A stretch of 64,000 nt of DNA from contig JAQTZA010000003.1 in assembly GCA_028687995.1 (NCBI GenBank), positions 62,001 through 126,000 of the forward strand, in the 5' to 3' direction. The number at the start of each line of letters is the position of its first letter. Positions within the stretch are counted from its first letter, which is position 1. Shown one piece after another: positions 45,136-54,287 of the stretch. The notes beneath the pieces were generated by a model. The model was not told where the DNA came from, made no database searches, and was given only the letters and a program-made list of their open reading frames with translations. The position numbers were made by a program, and so were the translations under genes. The stretch is from Bacteroidales bacterium. Lineage in GTDB: Bacteria > Bacteroidota > Bacteroidia > Bacteroidales > UBA7332.

Positions 45136-47469
45136 ATGAACGGTGCTAAATTATATTTCGGGACGATATTCATTTTTTTTTCTTCACTACTATTTTCTCA
45201 AACAGTTTCAAAAACTGTAAATGTGGTCACTGCTGGCACATTGAGTAATCTTATAACAAGTACAGAAACTGGTACAGTTATAAATCTCACACTCTCGGGC
45301 AATATAGATGCGCGAGATTTTGTCTTTATGCGCGACAAAATAACCCATCTTTCTGTTTTGGATCTCAGTTCTGTCAGCGTAAAATCTTATACTGGAGTGG
45401 ATGGCACATATTCGGGAATTTCAATCTCTTATCCAGCTAATGAAATACCACTATGCGCTTTCTACAATGCAAATACATACACCTACGAAGGAACATTGAC
45501 GAGTATAAAGTTACCTACGACCATCACGTCAATAGGTGGTTCTGCCTTCTATTATTGTTATAATTTATCTGGTACATTTACCATTCCGACTAATGTGAAA
45601 TCGATAGGAGATTATGCACTTTATGGCTGTTCTCAACTTTCAGCATTCCTTGTAGAGAGTGCAAACACCAGATATTCTTCCACAAATGGGATGCTTTTCA
45701 ATAAAAAACAAGATACTCTTTTTGTATGTCCCAGTGCAAAAACTGGGGCAATTACCATTCCATCAACCGTAGTGTGTATCGCAAACTCCGCATTCGAAAG
45801 TTGCAGTGGACTTACAGGAACACTGACTCTTCCGTCAACAATCAAATCAATAGGTAGTTATGCTTTTTACTCTTGTAGTGGATTCACGGGCACTCTAACA
45901 ATTCCTAGTACTATCAGTTACATTGGCGATGGCGCTTTCTACGGCTGTAGTGGTATCACGGGTTCAATTTCTATTCCAAAAACAGTTGGCTATTTAGGGT
46001 CTTATGCGTTTTTTCAATGCAACAGCGTAAGGTCCTTCGTGGTAGATGCTTCAAATCCATATTATGCATCCAATAATGATGTTTTATTCAATAAATCACA
46101 AGACACGTTGTATATTTGTCCACCTGCCAAAACAGGGGTTTACACAATGCCTACAACGGTAAAAGGGATTGGCACTTATGCATTTTATAATTGTAGTAAT
46201 CTGACAGGAGGACTCGCCATCCCTAAATCTGTTGGTCATATTGGCAGCTATGCCTTCTATGGAACGAATCAAATTACCTCCTTTGATGTAGATCCACTTA
46301 ATGCTAAGTTTTTGTCTAATTCAGGGGTGCTATTCACAAAAAAACAAGACTCACTTTTAGTCTGTCCGGCAGGGAAAACAGGGAGTTATTCAATACCAAA
46401 CACAGTAAAAGCGATTGGTGCTTCCGCCTTCTACAATTGCTCAAATTTGACTGGTAGCATTACAATACCTTCGTCAGTAAATTACATTGGAAATTACGCT
46501 TTCTACGGATGTAATCAGCTCTCTGCGTATGTAGTTGATCCATCTAATCTATATTTTTCTTCGACAGATGGCGTTTTATTTAATAAAGCACAGGATTCTC
46601 TTTGGATATGTCCCGCCGCAAAATCTGGCAGCTACAATGTTCCAACAAGCGTGAAGCACATTGGAACTTATGCATTTTATTATTGCAAAGGATTGACTGG
46701 TACTATTTATCTTCCAGCCTCCTTGACAACCATAGGCGATTATGCATTTTATGGTTGTAGTAATTTATCGGCATTTGATGTGAATTCATCAAATAAAGTT
46801 TATTCTTCTATAGATGGAGTATTATTGAATCAAGTTCAAGATTCCCTATTTATCTGTCCTGTGGGCAAAAGTGGGATATATAAAATTCCTGAATCTATTA
46901 AAGCAATTGATTATTCTGCATTTGACCAATGTATTGGACTTACGAGCATTGTTTTCCCATCAGAATTAACATCCATTGGATCATCTGCATTTTATTATTG
47001 CACAGGTTTAACGGAACTAACATTACCTAAAAGTACTACAACTATTGGTAGCGGAGCATTTTATGGGTGCAGTAATCTCAAGCAATTTGGCATCCAAAAT
47101 CCAAATCCACCAGTTGTTGATGGCTACACTTTTGCGTATGTGGATCAAACAACTTGTCAACTACTGGTGCCTGTTGGAGCACTGGCTGAATACACAAAAT
47201 CGTTGTATTGGAAAAACTTTACGCTTGCTTCAGAAAGTACTTTCTCAGCGATACTCAAGCCATCAATAGATAGATTAAAAGTCTATTCTAATGGAAAAGA
47301 AATTACGGTAGAAGGTATTAACTCGGGTGAAAAGGTTGAATTGTATAACTACAGCGGCCAGAAAATAAAAACTGAAATATCGACTTCGAATAGAGTCAAT
47401 ATTTCAGTCCAAAAAGGCGTTCCGTATCTTATAAAAACAAAAGATAAGAGTGCGAAAATTATTCTGTGA
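45136..47469 (+). CDS. BspA-like leucine-rich repeat surface protein with T9SS domain
   Basis: A 777-residue exported protein: signal peptide (MNGAKLYFGTIFIFFSSLLFSQ), about fifteen LRR_5 (BspA/Treponema-type) units of the kind IPSTVKSIGSYAFYSCSGL, and a C-terminal T9SS type A domain (VELYNYSGQKIKTEIS ... YLIKTKDKSAKIIL). Five times the LRR ladder is broken by a longer insert with the pattern VLFNKxQDSLxICPAxKxG. BspA-type proteins bind host or matrix proteins or other cells. It converges on the outer-membrane gene at 47470 with no spacer. Confidence 0.9.
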   Translation: MNGAKLYFGTIFIFFSSLLFSQTVSKTVNVVTAGTLSNLITSTETGTVINLTLSGNIDARDFVFMRDKITHLSVLDLSSVSVKSYTGVDGTYSGISISYPANEIPLCAFYNANTYTYEGTLTSIKLPTTITSIGGSAFYYCYNLSGTFTIPTNVKSIGDYALYGCSQLSAFLVESANTRYSSTNGMLFNKKQDTLFVCPSAKTGAITIPSTVVCIANSAFESCSGLTGTLTLPSTIKSIGSYAFYSCSGFTGTLTIPSTISYIGDGAFYGCSGITGSISIPKTVGYLGSYAFFQCNSVRSFVVDASNPYYASNNDVLFNKSQDTLYICPPAKTGVYTMPTTVKGIGTYAFYNCSNLTGGLAIPKSVGHIGSYAFYGTNQITSFDVDPLNAKFLSNSGVLFTKKQDSLLVCPAGKTGSYSIPNTVKAIGASAFYNCSNLTGSITIPSSVNYIGNYAFYGCNQLSAYVVDPSNLYFSSTDGVLFNKAQDSLWICPAAKSGSYNVPTSVKHIGTYAFYYCKGLTGTIYLPASLTTIGDYAFYGCSNLSAFDVNSSNKVYSSIDGVLLNQVQDSLFICPVGKSGIYKIPESIKAIDYSAFDQCIGLTSIVFPSELTSIGSSAFYYCTGLTELTLPKSTTTIGSGAFYGCSNLKQFGIQNPNPPVVDGYTFAYVDQTTCQLLVPVGALAEYTKSLYWKNFTLASESTFSAILKPSIDRLKVYSNGKEITVEGINSGEKVELYNYSGQKIKTEISTSNRVNISVQKGVPYLIKTKDKSAKIIL

Positions 47470-49074
47470 TTAGAATCTTTGAGTCAAATTGAGAAATATT
47501 CGTTGAGTATTATTTCCGCCTTCAAAAGTTGCTTCAAAATCAGAAGAGAGAGAAAGTTTCTTCGCAATTCTCCATGTTAGACTTAATTCACCAATATTCT
47601 GGAGCAATGTACTCGTCGAATTATTGAATTGGTAATTGACCATTCGATATTCAACATCTCCATAAATTATACCTGGTATAATGTCTCTTGAAAAGGATGC
47701 GCCATAAACCATACCATTAGTATAGTTAGAACGAAGCAAGGTAGCATTCAGCATGGCAGAAACGTTGAGAAATGGCACTTGCGGAAAGCTAAGGTAACTA
47801 TTGGCATTAATCGCTGGTTTTGGATCAGACTTCTGATATCGATAACCAGCCGAACCACCCCACGACATAAATTTAAATGGCCTGTAGTTAAATTGGAAAC
47901 GCCAACCTTGTCGTGTCTCCTTATCTAAAATGCTATCAATCTGATTTTTGAATGTTTCGTAATAATAAATATTTTTACGGGCATCGTAGGAAAGAAACAA
48001 AGAGAGCGGTCTCCAAGGTCTGTAACGCAATGATAAATAGGTGCTGGTCAAATCAAAAATGGTGGTTGGTTGCAAGTTATTCATCGTGTAGAAATCAAAC
48101 TCGGCAGAGCCAAAAAAATCAAGGTTTTTCAGCAACGAATTACTGTGCTGGAAATAACCAAATCGTCTATCTGTTTTTAAATTATTAGTTTGATTGAAAA
48201 GAGCAAAAGAAGTCTGCATATAGCCATTTTCCTTTTGAACATTATGACTCACAAAAGCTCCCACTTGCAACAAATGCGGATTAAAGCTATAATCGTAATA
48301 ATCGGGGCGAAAACCGACAACTCCACCATACGTAAAATTCTTAATCCGTTTCTCATACTGCAAACCATCTACTGCACCAATATTTGCCATATTGACATTG
48401 ATTCTTCGACCCAACGAAACGGTAGATGTCGAGTCAATGTCATATTTGACAGCCAAACTGTAAACCTTCAAATATTTGCTAATATTGCTGCCTATATAAG
48501 AGAGTTCATTCGACAAATGAGTTAGTGAAATATAACTCTCCGCTGAGAATTTTGAATTTTTTATATGATCGGCATTCAGTGACAAATTATAGCGGTATCG
48601 TTGATTAGATTTGACGTTCGAAAAATTACTATAGGAAGAAACAGAAAAGCGACCATCAAAACGAGATTTCAGTTTTTTATCATTTACTGTCGCAGTTATG
48701 GATTTAATAGCTTGGTCATTTGCATTAACTGATTCGTTGGATTTTACTGGATGCAATAGATCGATATTTTCATGATTCTTCGGCTTAATATTTGCGATAA
48801 TCTCGTTCGATAAAGCCAATTTAACTCCGCCTAATGATATTCCGACACAAGAAATCGAAGATATATTTTTCACAAGTATGGAAGGGGTAAGTTTTCCTTT
48901 TGAAATGGCAAACAAAGTATCACCGATGGCAATGCCTTCAGTATTGTCAAATTTCACATACACATTCTGTGTGCTGATGTAAGAGATTTTACCCCTTAAC
49001 ATATTATTTTCCACCTGACTGTATAAAACAGATGTAAAAATGAAGGATAAAATTATTGCTAAAAATATTCTCAT
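47470..49074 (-). CDS. Outer-membrane beta-barrel protein of the multiheme cytochrome cluster
   Basis: A 534-residue protein: signal peptide (MRIFLAIILSFIFTSVLYSQ), a small beta domain (GKISYISTQNVYVKF ... GIAIGDTLFAI) resembling FlgT/SH3-like folds, a linker, then a barrel domain of about 370 residues made of alternating aromatic strands such as LSLRYRPWRPLSLFLSYDAR and ending NTQRIFLNLTQRF. No CxxCH is present. As the last gene after three multiheme cytochromes it is the candidate porin sheath of an electron conduit. Its stop abuts the stop of the LRR gene. Confidence 0.65.
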   Translation of the reverse strand: MRIFLAIILSFIFTSVLYSQVENNMLRGKISYISTQNVYVKFDNTEGIAIGDTLFAISKGKLTPSILVKNISSISCVGISLGGVKLALSNEIIANIKPKNHENIDLLHPVKSNESVNANDQAIKSITATVNDKKLKSRFDGRFSVSSYSNFSNVKSNQRYRYNLSLNADHIKNSKFSAESYISLTHLSNELSYIGSNISKYLKVYSLAVKYDIDSTSTVSLGRRINVNMANIGAVDGLQYEKRIKNFTYGGVVGFRPDYYDYSFNPHLLQVGAFVSHNVQKENGYMQTSFALFNQTNNLKTDRRFGYFQHSNSLLKNLDFFGSAEFDFYTMNNLQPTTIFDLTSTYLSLRYRPWRPLSLFLSYDARKNIYYYETFKNQIDSILDKETRQGWRFQFNYRPFKFMSWGGSAGYRYQKSDPKPAINANSYLSFPQVPFLNVSAMLNATLLRSNYTNGMVYGASFSRDIIPGIIYGDVEYRMVNYQFNNSTSTLLQNIGELSLTWRIAKKLSLSSDFEATFEGGNNTQRIFLNLTQRF

Positions 49075-49144
49075 ATTCTAATAAGTTGATGATATGTAAT
49101 CTAACGAAATATATTGATCGATTATTTCAAATCTATTTGATTGA

Positions 49145-50092
49145 CTAAAAATCAAAATTATGGCATTTTCTACAATTTGGCTTATACGTAACATCATTAT
49201 TATGACACTCTAAACAAGCTACGTTTTTATGTTCCCCTGAATCATGCCATGGTTTGTGATTTTTAAATTTAATTATATTCCAGCCTAAATAGGTGTGGCA
49301 TTCACTACACTCATGGTTAAGATAAGCTGACGTGTGAGCTGGAAATTTTGCTTCAGCTTTATACGAACTATGACAAGATGAGCACTCGCGAGATAATGTA
49401 TTAGAATATCCATTCCAATGACAATCTACACAAGACAGTCCATCGTGTCCTCCTTTTAACGGGAAAAATCCATGTTCAAAACCTTTCCCTGTATATGACC
49501 AACTACGACCCACCATATTGTGGCAATGATAACAATCAGTTTTAGAGCCAACGGTAGGTAATTCACTATGAGGAATTCGATCGGTAGAACCAGGAATAAT
49601 AATAGTTGCTGCATCATATTGTGTTTTATGACAAGCCACACATTCTGAGTTGAGATTATCAAACCGAAGCAGTGAAGCTGATTTATGACAGTTGTTACAA
49701 TCGGCGGTGGCATGATCTCCAACAAGGGCAAAACCTTGCTCTTGGTGAAGTTGTTTCACGTTTTTTACAATCCATGAATCGGGCGTATGGCATCGATTAC
49801 AATCGTTCCCTACTGTACCTTGGTGCATATCCTTGTGACAGGAAGCACACTCTGTTCTAGCCTCCGAAAAAACAAGGGACGTGTGACAACTACGACAATC
49901 AGTCATATTATGTTGGCCTCTCAGCGGAAAATGCGTTTTATTGTGATTGAAAGTAGCATTCTTTTTATATGTCCAACTATTGGGACTGTGACAAACACTA
50001 CATTCAATTTTTAGGCTCTTGCCATGCGGAGATTCTGCCGTTATCGAAAATGCACTTTGTAAAAACACTATACAGATTATCAATTTTCTCAT
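49145..50092 (-). CDS. Exported dodecaheme c-type cytochrome
   Basis: A 315-residue protein with signal peptide (MRKLIICIVFLQSAFSITA) and twelve CxxCH heme-attachment motifs (CSVCH, CRSCH, CASCH, CNRCH, CNNCH, CVACH, CYHCH, CVDCH, CSSCH, CSECH, CLECH, CRKCH). Other histidines in NHNKTHFPLRG-type stretches can serve as distal ligands. Its first six-heme half is collinear with the N-terminus of the 34-heme protein (SPHG, VCHxPNSW, GNDC.RCHTP, SLLRFD), so they are paralogues. Heme attachment would use the nearby CcsBA protein. Confidence 0.9.
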   Translation of the reverse strand: MRKLIICIVFLQSAFSITAESPHGKSLKIECSVCHSPNSWTYKKNATFNHNKTHFPLRGQHNMTDCRSCHTSLVFSEARTECASCHKDMHQGTVGNDCNRCHTPDSWIVKNVKQLHQEQGFALVGDHATADCNNCHKSASLLRFDNLNSECVACHKTQYDAATIIIPGSTDRIPHSELPTVGSKTDCYHCHNMVGRSWSYTGKGFEHGFFPLKGGHDGLSCVDCHWNGYSNTLSRECSSCHSSYKAEAKFPAHTSAYLNHECSECHTYLGWNIIKFKNHKPWHDSGEHKNVACLECHNNDVTYKPNCRKCHNFDF

Positions 50093-50115
50093 TTCTCAAC
50101 TTTTCTCAATCAATA

Positions 50116-52656
50116 TCAGATGTTCCTGTGGCAGGAATAACAACTTGTCCCATTATATACATAACCCGAAACACCACTATGATCTTTATCTACTGATGCT
50201 TTATTACTATGCTCATGACAAACAATACAAGTAAACGATCCAAAATTACCAGAAGAAGTATGGCACTCACTACACAACGACCAACGACCTTTATGTTTTC
50301 CACTATAAATTCTAAAATATTGACTATCGTGATTGAAGGTTGATGGTGTCCAACCATTCACAGTATGACAAGTCTCGCATGTAGTCGGGAATTTAGAGGC
50401 AACGTGATTTGCAGCACGGTTATAATCTGTCATGTGACAACTTGAACACGCAGTCGAGATTCCCTTATAACCCTGTGAATGACAGCTAATGCAATCAACT
50501 CCAATATGACGTCCAGTAAGTGGGAACGTAGTTGCTGTATTATGATTAAATGTAGAGGGAGACCAAGCCGTTTCACTGTGACAGGTTTGACACTCTTTGG
50601 CAAACTTAGCATTTACGTGATTTGGATTTGTGGCAGCATTATAATTTGCTAAGTGACAAGAAACACAATCTTTCGCTGTTCCGACAAAACCACCAGCATG
50701 ACAACCAATACAATCGACCGTCGTGTGACTTCCTTTCAATGGGAACGAAGTAGAGGTATTATGATTAAAGGTTGATGGTTTCCATGCTGTTTCAGTATGG
50801 CAAGTTTGGCATTCTGTCGAAAACTTAGCTGCCGCGTGAGCAGGACTAATCGTTGAATTATATTTATCTAAATGGCAACTTACACATGTAGATTGAGTAC
50901 CTGCAAATACGCCCCCTTTGTGACAACTGATGCAATCTACTCCTTTATGGCTTCCATTCAACTTAAATGAGGTATTTACATCGTGATTGAATGTTGATGG
51001 CTGCCAAGCGCTTTCGGTATGACAAGTCTGACACTCTGTTGAGAATTTTGCCGCACTATGACTTGGATTAACGGTGGCATCAAAGTTTGACTTGTGACAA
51101 CTAACACATGTAGATGGAGTTCCAGCAAATACGCCCCCTTTGTGACAGCTGATACAATCTACTCCTTTATGACTACCATTCAACTTAAATGAGGTGTTCA
51201 CATCGTGATTGAAACTTGATGGCTTCCAAGAACTCTCGTTGTGGCAACTTTGGCAATCTGTTGAAAATTTTGCCGCCACATGATTAGGGTTCACCGTAGC
51301 ATCGTAATTCGATTTATGACAACTTACACAAGCAGTTGGTGTGCCTATATAACCAGCTGAATGACATTGCTTACAGTCCAATGACGAGTGGCTGCCTTTC
51401 AATGGAAAACCAGTAGTGCTATGATCGAATGTGGAACCTTGCCAACTATTTTCGCTGTGACACAATTTGCAATCTTTCGGGAATTTTGAGGCAATGTGCG
51501 ATGGATTGGTCGTAGCATTGTATTTGTCCAAATGGCAATCGACACACTCTTTCGAAGTTCCAACAAAACCCTTGGAGTGACAACTGTTGCAATCAAGACC
51601 TATGTGCCCACCTTTTAGAGGAAATGTTGTAGCTGTGCTATGATTAAACGTTGAGGGTTTCCATCCATTTTCCGTATGACAGGTTAAACATTCGGTTGAA
51701 AATTTTGCAAGTGTGTGTGACGGATTGGTGGTTGCATTAAAGTTCGTTTGATGACAACTTACACACTCTTTAGATGTTCCAACAAAACCTTGTCCATGAC
51801 AACTTATACAATCAACACCCACGTGTGCTCCTTTTATTGGGAATGTAGTCGATACATTATGATTAAAAGTAGAGGGCTTCCACGAAATATCGGTATGGCA
51901 AGTTTGGCAGTCGGTTGAAAATTTCGCGGCAGCATGAGCAGGAGCAGTTGTGGCATTATAATCTTTTTGGTGACAGCTAACACAAGCAGTCGATGTTCCT
52001 TTATATCCGGAAGCGTGACAACTAATACAATCAACCCCAAAGTGAGCATTTTTTAAAGGGAAACCAGTGTTTACATTGTGGTCGAAGGTAGCGTTTTTCC
52101 AGCTTTTATCTGTATGGCATTCCGTGCAATTTTGAGGAAATTTTCCTTGCACGTGTGAAGGATTGGTTGTAGCTTGATAATCTTTCAAGTGGCAGCTTAC
52201 ACATTCTGTTCCCATAGGGTCGAAGCGAAGTAGTGATGATGACTTATGACATTGATAGCAATCAACTTTTGCATGACTTCCATCCAGTGGAAAACGGGTT
52301 TGACGGTGAAGTTGGGTGATATTTGAAACTACCCATGTTTGAGGAGTATGACAACGAGCACAATCATTACCTACAGTTTGTTGATGAACATCGGTATGGC
52401 AAGAATTACAATCCATCTTTGCATTTGAGAAAACCAAATCTACGTGGCATTTGCGACAATCTATCATCTTGTGTTGACCTACAAGTTGAAATCCAGTTTG
52501 AGAATGATCAAAAGCGCTTCCTTTCGAATTAAACGCCCAACTGTTCGGGGTATGGCACACCTCGCACTTTATACTTAATCGAGGCCCGTGTGGAGACTGA
52601 GAAAGTACATTCAAAGAGACAAATAAAATGGCTACTAAGAATGACAGCTTGAACAT
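50116..52656 (-). CDS. Exported giant c-type cytochrome with 34 CxxCH motifs
   Basis: An 846-residue protein with signal peptide (MFKLSFLVAILFVSLNVLSQ). I count 34 CxxCH motifs: six in an N-terminal module shared with the dodecaheme protein, eight tandem units of 71-74 residues with three motifs each, and four near the C-terminus. A typical unit reads CQTCHTESAW ... FNHDVNTSFKL ... GVDCISCHKGG ... CVSCHKSNFDA. At one heme per 25 residues it resembles a nanowire-like cytochrome. The start ATG overlaps the end of the 20-heme gene by 22 bp. Confidence 0.9.
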   Translation of the reverse strand: MFKLSFLVAILFVSLNVLSQSPHGPRLSIKCEVCHTPNSWAFNSKGSAFDHSQTGFQLVGQHKMIDCRKCHVDLVFSNAKMDCNSCHTDVHQQTVGNDCARCHTPQTWVVSNITQLHRQTRFPLDGSHAKVDCYQCHKSSSLLRFDPMGTECVSCHLKDYQATTNPSHVQGKFPQNCTECHTDKSWKNATFDHNVNTGFPLKNAHFGVDCISCHASGYKGTSTACVSCHQKDYNATTAPAHAAAKFSTDCQTCHTDISWKPSTFNHNVSTTFPIKGAHVGVDCISCHGQGFVGTSKECVSCHQTNFNATTNPSHTLAKFSTECLTCHTENGWKPSTFNHSTATTFPLKGGHIGLDCNSCHSKGFVGTSKECVDCHLDKYNATTNPSHIASKFPKDCKLCHSENSWQGSTFDHSTTGFPLKGSHSSLDCKQCHSAGYIGTPTACVSCHKSNYDATVNPNHVAAKFSTDCQSCHNESSWKPSSFNHDVNTSFKLNGSHKGVDCISCHKGGVFAGTPSTCVSCHKSNFDATVNPSHSAAKFSTECQTCHTESAWQPSTFNHDVNTSFKLNGSHKGVDCISCHKGGVFAGTQSTCVSCHLDKYNSTISPAHAAAKFSTECQTCHTETAWKPSTFNHNTSTSFPLKGSHTTVDCIGCHAGGFVGTAKDCVSCHLANYNAATNPNHVNAKFAKECQTCHSETAWSPSTFNHNTATTFPLTGRHIGVDCISCHSQGYKGISTACSSCHMTDYNRAANHVASKFPTTCETCHTVNGWTPSTFNHDSQYFRIYSGKHKGRWSLCSECHTSSGNFGSFTCIVCHEHSNKASVDKDHSGVSGYVYNGTSCYSCHRNI

Positions 52657-54236
52657 TCGATATTATTGAACTTATATTGGATATATTTCCCTTTTTGATC
52701 TGTTGCCGGTTTATGACATTCGATGCATTTTACATTTTTGTGTTCGCCTTCGAGTAAGAATCGAGACGTGTTGTGGTCGAATTTTGAATCTTCCCACTTA
52801 TCGAAATTATGACAACGCGTACAGTCCGTTTTCCCGTTCTCTGCGAATTGATTTCGGTGCGAATCTTTGTGACAGGCTGAGCAATCCATTGCCAATCCTT
52901 TAAACTTTTGCACTTTAATACCCTTATCATTTTTCGCATAATGACAGGCAGAACAGGACTCTTTTGCGTGTACACCTTCGAGTTTGAAGTTGGTCTTATT
53001 GTGATCGAATTTCACCTCTTTCCAACTATTTACTGTGTGGCAAACGGTACAATTCTCACCAGCAAAATATTTGTCTTGAATAAAGCCTTTGTGTTCGTTT
53101 TTATGACAATCGACGCACTTAGTTCCCATGTTTTTGAAGCTCCATTTATCCTCTTTTTTGTGGCAAGCGATACATGCAGTAGCCATGTGAGCACCTTCGA
53201 GTTTGAATTTGGTTTTATTATGGCTTTCTATCGTATAATTAGTCTCTTTGAAACTATCGTTAGTGTGGCATTGATTACAATCTGGCGAAATACCATTCTT
53301 CGCAAATTCACCTTTGTGATAATCTGTATGACAATCCGAACAACGATTATGCTTCAATGGATCAGTCATTTTTCCACTTTTGTGGCATTTTTTGCAATCA
53401 ACCGTGTTATGCGCCCCAATTAATTTAAAATTAGTTTTGTCGTGATCAAAAGTTTTTTCATTTTTAATGATATGAAACGACTCTTCTGTATGACACTTCT
53501 TACAGTCTTGTCCGAATTTATTCTCATGCACATCTTTGTGGCAATCCACACAACTTGCAAACTTTAAACCTTTGAATCGTTGAGCAGGTTTGCCGTCAAT
53601 GATTTCCGTTTTGTGGCATTTTACACAGTCGGTTGTTTTGTGTTTTCCAAGCAGAGGGAATTTTGTCTTATTGTGGTCAAAACCGACCACTTTTGGATTT
53701 TTGAACGATTCAAAACCATGGCATGTGGCACATTTATTCGATAATTTTCCCTGATGATAATCGGCATGACAAGAGAGGCACTCTTGTTTTAACCCTAAAA
53801 ATGTATTTAGATTTTTCTTCAGTTTTGGGTCCGAAATAAATTCAGCTTTGTGACACGCTTTGCAATCTTTTTTGGCATGAACACCGGATAATTTAAATCC
53901 AGTTAAGTTATGGTCAAATTTCTTTTGATCAAATTTCACAATTTGAAAATTGCGACCGTGGTGTTCGTTGTGACAAGTGAAACAATCTTTAGAGCCAACT
54001 TCCGAAGATGCGTGAAATCCTTTTTTCGCGACAATTTGTGCCTTTATCTCTTTATGGCACGCCAAACATTTTTCGCGTGTCACTTTGTTTCCTACCGTGT
54101 GACATTTCGTACAATTACTCACACCCTCAAGGTCAGCATGTCCTTTGCTCAATTCACCTGGAGAGATTTGCGCAAATGCAAAATTCCCTAACAGGAAAGC
54201 AAAAATTGTGGTAAAAAGAATTCTTTTAATCAGCAT
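52635..54236 (-). CDS. Exported c-type cytochrome with 20 CxxCH motifs
   Basis: A 533-residue protein with signal peptide (MLIKRILFTTIFAFLLGNFAFAQ). It contains 20 CxxCH motifs in a repeating arrangement with FDHNKTNFKLEGVHAK spacers whose histidines can be distal ligands. The N-terminal SPGELSKGHADLEGVSNCTK block is, as I recall, typical of a Bacteroidota cytochrome family. It is first of the three cytochromes in transcription order and overlaps the 34-heme gene, so the two are translationally coupled. Confidence 0.9.
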   Translation of the reverse strand: MLIKRILFTTIFAFLLGNFAFAQISPGELSKGHADLEGVSNCTKCHTVGNKVTREKCLACHKEIKAQIVAKKGFHASSEVGSKDCFTCHNEHHGRNFQIVKFDQKKFDHNLTGFKLSGVHAKKDCKACHKAEFISDPKLKKNLNTFLGLKQECLSCHADYHQGKLSNKCATCHGFESFKNPKVVGFDHNKTKFPLLGKHKTTDCVKCHKTEIIDGKPAQRFKGLKFASCVDCHKDVHENKFGQDCKKCHTEESFHIIKNEKTFDHDKTNFKLIGAHNTVDCKKCHKSGKMTDPLKHNRCSDCHTDYHKGEFAKNGISPDCNQCHTNDSFKETNYTIESHNKTKFKLEGAHMATACIACHKKEDKWSFKNMGTKCVDCHKNEHKGFIQDKYFAGENCTVCHTVNSWKEVKFDHNKTNFKLEGVHAKESCSACHYAKNDKGIKVQKFKGLAMDCSACHKDSHRNQFAENGKTDCTRCHNFDKWEDSKFDHNTSRFLLEGEHKNVKCIECHKPATDQKGKYIQYKFNNIECSSCHS

Positions 54237-54287
54237 AATGACTATCTTATATCATAGCAACGTAAGCTTTTTTGATTGTCAAAAAAA

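Noticed and set aside
50116..52656. Repeat-rich DNA considered as a CRISPR array.
   Set aside because: The 213-222 bp periodicity is coding and follows the three-heme protein unit; there are no short uniform repeats with unique spacers.
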